NCBI GenBank assembly: GCA_900770845.1
Contig: CAAGLS010000073.1
Coordinates: 1-9,455, forward strand
Origin: an uncultured Prevotella sp.
GTDB lineage: Bacteria > Bacteroidota > Bacteroidia > Bacteroidales > Bacteroidaceae
Direction: 5' to 3'
Length of the DNA stretch: 9,455 nucleotides
Below the pieces are notes generated by a model that saw nothing but the letters and a program-made list of their open reading frames with translations, was not told the origin of the DNA and searched no databases. Positions 6,935 to 9,455 of this stretch are shown piece after piece (the stretch's first letter is position 1; every line of letters starts with the position of its first letter). Made by a program: the position numbers and the translations under genes.

Positions 6935-8137
6935 TTATTTGCCTTTCATGGCACCAACGAAGCCCGAGGCCGTGCCCTGCTGCTTGGAGAGCTCGGCAGC
7001 CTCGGCAATCTTCTTGTTGTATTGCTCCTCGGTGATGGGCTGTATCTGCATACCGTCGGTGAGCTTGGTGATGCCCTTCGACACGTAGCGGTCGCCCACC
7101 TTCAGACCGGAAGTGACGATGTAGTTGTTGCCGTCATCCTCGGGATTCACCTTGATTTCGGTATACTTCACCTTGTTGTCCTTGCCCACCACATAGACGA
7201 ACACCTTGTCCTGCACCTCGGAGCAAGCGTCCTTGGGCACGAGGATGGCGTGGCTCTCGTCGTTGGGGATGACGATGCTGCCCGAACCACCGCTCTTGAG
7301 AAGCCTCTCGGGGTTGTTGAAATGGGCAATCACGCTCAATGCGCCGGTGGTGGGATCCACCACGCCGCTCATCTTCACCACCTTTCCGGGATGGTTGTAG
7401 AGGGTTCCGTCGTTCATCTGCAGCTTCACGGCGGGGAACGAGGCGATGGCGGCCTTCTCGCTGCCAGTGCCCTTGAGCATGCTGAGCACCGTCTTCTCGG
7501 GAACGGAGAAGAACACCTCCACAACGCTGATGTCGCTCACGGTGGTCAAGGGAGTGGAGATGGAGGGACTCACGAGAGCACCCACCTTGTAGGGGAGAGA
7601 ACCGATATAGCCCGTGGCCGGACTCTTCACATAGCAATAGCTGAGCATCTCCTTGGCCGAGGCCACGCTGGCCTCAGCCTGGCGCACCTGTGCCACAGCA
7701 CTCTCATAGCTGTTCTGCGAGGTGGACAGCTCATATTGTCCAATGATGTGCTTGTCAAACAGTTTCTTGTTGTTCTGCCAGGTCAAGCGAGTGGTGTTGG
7801 CCTGTGAGCGGGCTGTGTTGAGAGCAGCCTGTGCCTGTCGCAACTGAGCCTGATAGGTTTCACTGTTGATGGTGAACAACAACTGGCCTTTCTGTACGGC
7901 CTGACCTTCCTGAACACAAACCTTGGTGATGAAACCTGATACCATCGGGCGCACCTCAACATCGTGAATACCCTTGACGGTGGCCGGATAAGTGGTCTGC
8001 AATGAAGCGCTTGATGCCTCTACCGTGCGTACGGCAAACTGATTGTCGCCGAAGTTCGGCATACCACCACTCTTGCCTCCACAGGAAACAAGCAAGGGTG
8101 CTGCAATGGCAGCGAGCAAAATTGTTTTAATTCTCAT
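6935..8137 (-). CDS. RND efflux membrane-fusion (AcrA-type) lipoprotein
   Basis: This is the periplasmic adaptor that joins the RND pump to the outer-membrane channel. The 400-residue protein has a lipoprotein signal peptide with lipobox LVSC and acylated C19. The AcrA/MexA domain order is visible. A first lipoyl half (VEVRPMVSGFITKVCVQEGQAVQKGQLL, in 60-87) leads into an alpha-helical hairpin rich in Gln and Ala at about 92-165. The second lipoyl half follows (YVKSPATGYIGSLPYKVGALVS, in 169-190), then a beta-barrel at about 203-290 and a membrane-proximal domain at about 295-370. The last 30 residues are a low-complexity, partly charged tail. It is the first gene after the operon promoter, with a leader of roughly 80 nt. 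The start is fixed by the signal peptide. The adaptor could in principle also serve other RND pumps of the cell. Confidence 0.95.
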   Translation of the reverse strand: MRIKTILLAAIAAPLLVSCGGKSGGMPNFGDNQFAVRTVEASSASLQTTYPATVKGIHDVEVRPMVSGFITKVCVQEGQAVQKGQLLFTINSETYQAQLRQAQAALNTARSQANTTRLTWQNNKKLFDKHIIGQYELSTSQNSYESAVAQVRQAEASVASAKEMLSYCYVKSPATGYIGSLPYKVGALVSPSISTPLTTVSDISVVEVFFSVPEKTVLSMLKGTGSEKAAIASFPAVKLQMNDGTLYNHPGKVVKMSGVVDPTTGALSVIAHFNNPERLLKSGGSGSIVIPNDESHAILVPKDACSEVQDKVFVYVVGKDNKVKYTEIKVNPEDDGNNYIVTSGLKVGDRYVSKGITKLTDGMQIQPITEEQYNKKIAEAAELSKQQGTASGFVGAMKGK

Positions 8138-8170
8138 ACCTATTTATATTATAAAATGTTATTGTTCAAA

Positions 8171-8225
8171 GCTGAAGTTTACGCAACTTAGGAAGAAAAC
8201 TAAAAACGCCTTTTCGGTTTTCAGC
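8171..8225 (-). promoter_or_regulatory. Structured 5' leader / possible operator of efflux operon
   Basis: The stretch between the predicted transcription start and the adaptor ATG is dense in symmetry. GAAAAC (8195-8200) pairs with GTTTTC (8217-8222), enclosing an inner AAAA/TTTT stem with a 4-nt loop (8203-8214). AAGTT-TACGC-AACTT (8175-8189) is a 5-bp inverted repeat with a 5-nt centre. GCTGAA (8171-8176) can pair with TTCAGC (8220-8225). These could be repressor half-sites or a folded mRNA leader. No regulator gene lies in the window to link them to. Confidence 0.4.
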
Positions 8226-8227
8226 TG

Positions 8228-8258
8228 CAAAATTAACGATAATAATTGGAAACTCAAC
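8228..8258 (-). promoter_or_regulatory. Probable promoter of the efflux-lpxA operon
   Basis: On the minus strand TAATTTTG (8228-8235) matches the Bacteroidetes -7 consensus TAnnTTTG perfectly. GTTG (8255-8258) matches three of four bases of the -33 TTTG box. The spacer between them is 19 nt, within the usual 19-21. Transcription would begin near 8221, about 80 nt before the adaptor ATG. This is the only well-matched promoter seen upstream of the four-gene unit. Confidence 0.65.
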
Positions 8259-8295
8259 CAATGTATCTGAGTTTTAACAAACATTAGTTGAAATT

Positions 8296-8343
8296 GGAAG
8301 AAGCAAACAGACGGCCGCCGTCAAGCATCTTGACGGCGGCCGT
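8296..8343 (-). terminator. Strong hairpin terminator after cca
   Basis: A perfect 15-bp inverted repeat (8311-8325 with 8329-8343) closes on a 3-nt loop. The stem is mostly G and C (GGCCGCCG core). Read on the minus strand, it is followed by the T-rich run CTGTTTGCTTCTTCC (8310 down to 8296). It begins 35 nt beyond the cca stop codon. A second small hairpin lies between the two: TTGTC-C-TTC with GAA-GACAA, 8345-8364. The plus-strand side has no comparable T-tract, so termination is chiefly for cca. Confidence 0.8.
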
Positions 8344-8378
8344 ATTGTCCTTCGGCGAAGACAAGGTGATGGCAGGGA

Positions 8379-9455
8379 CTAACACAAGCCCATCCCGTGG
8401 GCTTTGTCCATCAACAATTTCATCAGCGGCTCCCGCTCGTTGGGCACCTTGTTGTCGAGCACGGCATCCTTGAGAGCCTGCTTGAGCTGGCCCACCTCAC
8501 GGCTGGGCTTGAGGTGGAACATTTCCATGATCTCGTTGCCGTCGATGCAAGGCTGGAGCAATCGCTTGTAGTCGCGCTGCTTCAGGTCGGCAAGCTTTTC
8601 CCTCACGATACGGAAGTTGTCGAGAAACCGCTGCTTGCGCACTTGGTTCTTGCTGGTGATGTCGGCCTCGCATAGTGTCATCAGGTCGTCGATGTCCTCC
8701 CCAGCGTCGTTGAGCAGTCGGCGCACTGCGCTGTCGGTCACTTCGTCGTCGGCAATGGCGATGGGACGAAGATGAAGCTCCACCAACTTCTGCACATATT
8801 TCATCTTGGCGTCCATGGGCATCTTCATGCGCCTGAAGATTTGGGGTATCATCTTGGCGCCAATGAAATCGTGGTTGTGGAACGTCCAGCCCACAACGGG
8901 GTCGAAACGCTTGGAACGGGGCTTGCCGATGTCGTGGAAGAGCGCGGCCCAACGAAGCCAAAGCTTATGCTCTTCGTCGTAGTTATCGCCTTCGGTGGCG
9001 CGGCAGACATTGTCGAGCACTTCCAGCGTATGATAGAAATTGTTTTTATGCGAACGGCCGTTGCGGGTCTCCACCTCGTCCATAACAGACAGTTCGGGGA
9101 GAATCAGCTGTAGCAGACCGCTCCGCTGCAAGTCAACGTAGCCACGGCTGGGGGTCTTGCAGAGCATAATCTTGTTCAGTTCGCCCACGATACGCTCACC
9201 GCTGACAATCTTGATGCGGTCGGCATTGCGAGTCAAGGCGTCGAATGTCTCGTCCTCAATATAGAAATTCAGTTGGGTGGCAAACCTCACACAGCGCATC
9301 ATGCGCAGGGGGTCGTCGGAGAAAGTAATATCTGGGTCGAGCGGTGTGCGGATGATTCCGTCTTCCAGATCGTAGACGCCATCGAAGGGATCGACAAGTT
9401 GACCGAAGGTGTCGTGATTGAGACTGACGGCCATAGCGTTGATGGTGAAGTCGCG
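8379..9455 (-). CDS. cca: CCA-adding tRNA nucleotidyltransferase with HD domain (5' end missing)
   Basis: The enzyme adds or repairs the 3'-terminal CCA of tRNAs. 358 codons are visible before the TAG stop; the start lies beyond the right edge. The frame is open to the last base and begins with RDFTINAMA, the conserved core motif of class II nucleotidyltransferases and poly(A) polymerases. An internal ATG at 9434 is therefore not the true start. Counting from the edge, the RNA-binding and head motif DPLRMMRCVRFATQLNF is at about 48-64 and GERIVGELNKI is at about 86-96. An HD phosphohydrolase domain follows, with FHDIGKP (H174, D175) and HNHDFIGAKM at about 193-202. The N-terminal GGxVRD and DxD catalytic motifs fall outside the window. 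A poly(A) polymerase reading is possible, but the HD domain and the phylum favour CCA addition. The gene is separated from the efflux operon by its own terminator. Confidence 0.92.
   Translation of the reverse strand, partial: RDFTINAMAVSLNHDTFGQLVDPFDGVYDLEDGIIRTPLDPDITFSDDPLRMMRCVRFATQLNFYIEDETFDALTRNADRIKIVSGERIVGELNKIMLCKTPSRGYVDLQRSGLLQLILPELSVMDEVETRNGRSHKNNFYHTLEVLDNVCRATEGDNYDEEHKLWLRWAALFHDIGKPRSKRFDPVVGWTFHNHDFIGAKMIPQIFRRMKMPMDAKMKYVQKLVELHLRPIAIADDEVTDSAVRRLLNDAGEDIDDLMTLCEADITSKNQVRKQRFLDNFRIVREKLADLKQRDYKRLLQPCIDGNEIMEMFHLKPSREVGQLKQALKDAVLDNKVPNEREPLMKLLMDKAHGMGLC

Noticed and set aside
5033..7807. A 924-codon plus-strand open frame opposite the pump and adaptor genes
   Set aside because: It is codon-aligned with clear, conserved RND genes, its product is low-complexity and His-rich with no recognisable domain, and it arises from avoidance of TTA, CTA and TCA in the sense genes.
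8311..8343. 15-bp inverted repeat as a transposon end or attachment site
   Set aside because: It is a hairpin with a 3-nt loop, is followed by a T-rich run in the direction of cca, and has no second copy or transposase nearby. A terminator explains it fully.

Overview
The window looks like chromosomal DNA of a GC-rich member of the Bacteroidales, probably Prevotellaceae. This is an inference from three things. The promoter boxes fit the Bacteroidetes sigma-ABfr type (TAnnTTTG at -7), ribosome binding sites are weak or absent, and the LpxA sequence, especially its C-terminal tail, is Bacteroidetes-like. All five complete genes and one partial gene lie on the minus strand, so transcription runs from high to low coordinates.

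Right to left, in transcription order: a 5'-truncated cca gene (tRNA CCA-adding enzyme with an HD domain; 8379 to the window edge) ends at a strong 15-bp hairpin terminator (8311-8343). A promoter at 8228-8258 then starts a four-gene unit. It encodes a lipoprotein membrane-fusion protein (6935-8137), an HAE1/AcrB-type RND pump (3590-6853), a TolC/OprM-type outer-membrane lipoprotein channel (2198-3583) and LpxA (1383-2165). The first three form a complete tripartite efflux pump spanning both membranes. LpxA carries out the first step of lipid A synthesis and appears to ride on the same transcript, because no promoter or terminator is visible before it. A hairpin terminator (1325-1353) follows lpxA. 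Directly after it, a perfect -7 box lies only 4 nt from the ATG of mutY (290-1288), so the mutY mRNA is probably leaderless or nearly so.

The left 289 bases, downstream of mutY, hold no convincing gene. They contain a 22-bp-period tandem repeat at the window edge, a 12-bp palindrome, a small hairpin, and a G-rich direct repeat with a canonical G-quadruplex motif that abuts the mutY stop codon.

The genes themselves are ordinary. I see no defence system, mobile element, CRISPR array or RNA gene. The points most worth a second look are an uninterrupted (TA)6 tract inside mutY at the boundary between the catalytic and 8-oxoG-recognition domains, the coupling of lpxA to an efflux operon, the structured leader of that operon, the leaderless mutY promoter placed in a terminator tail, and the repeats on the left edge.
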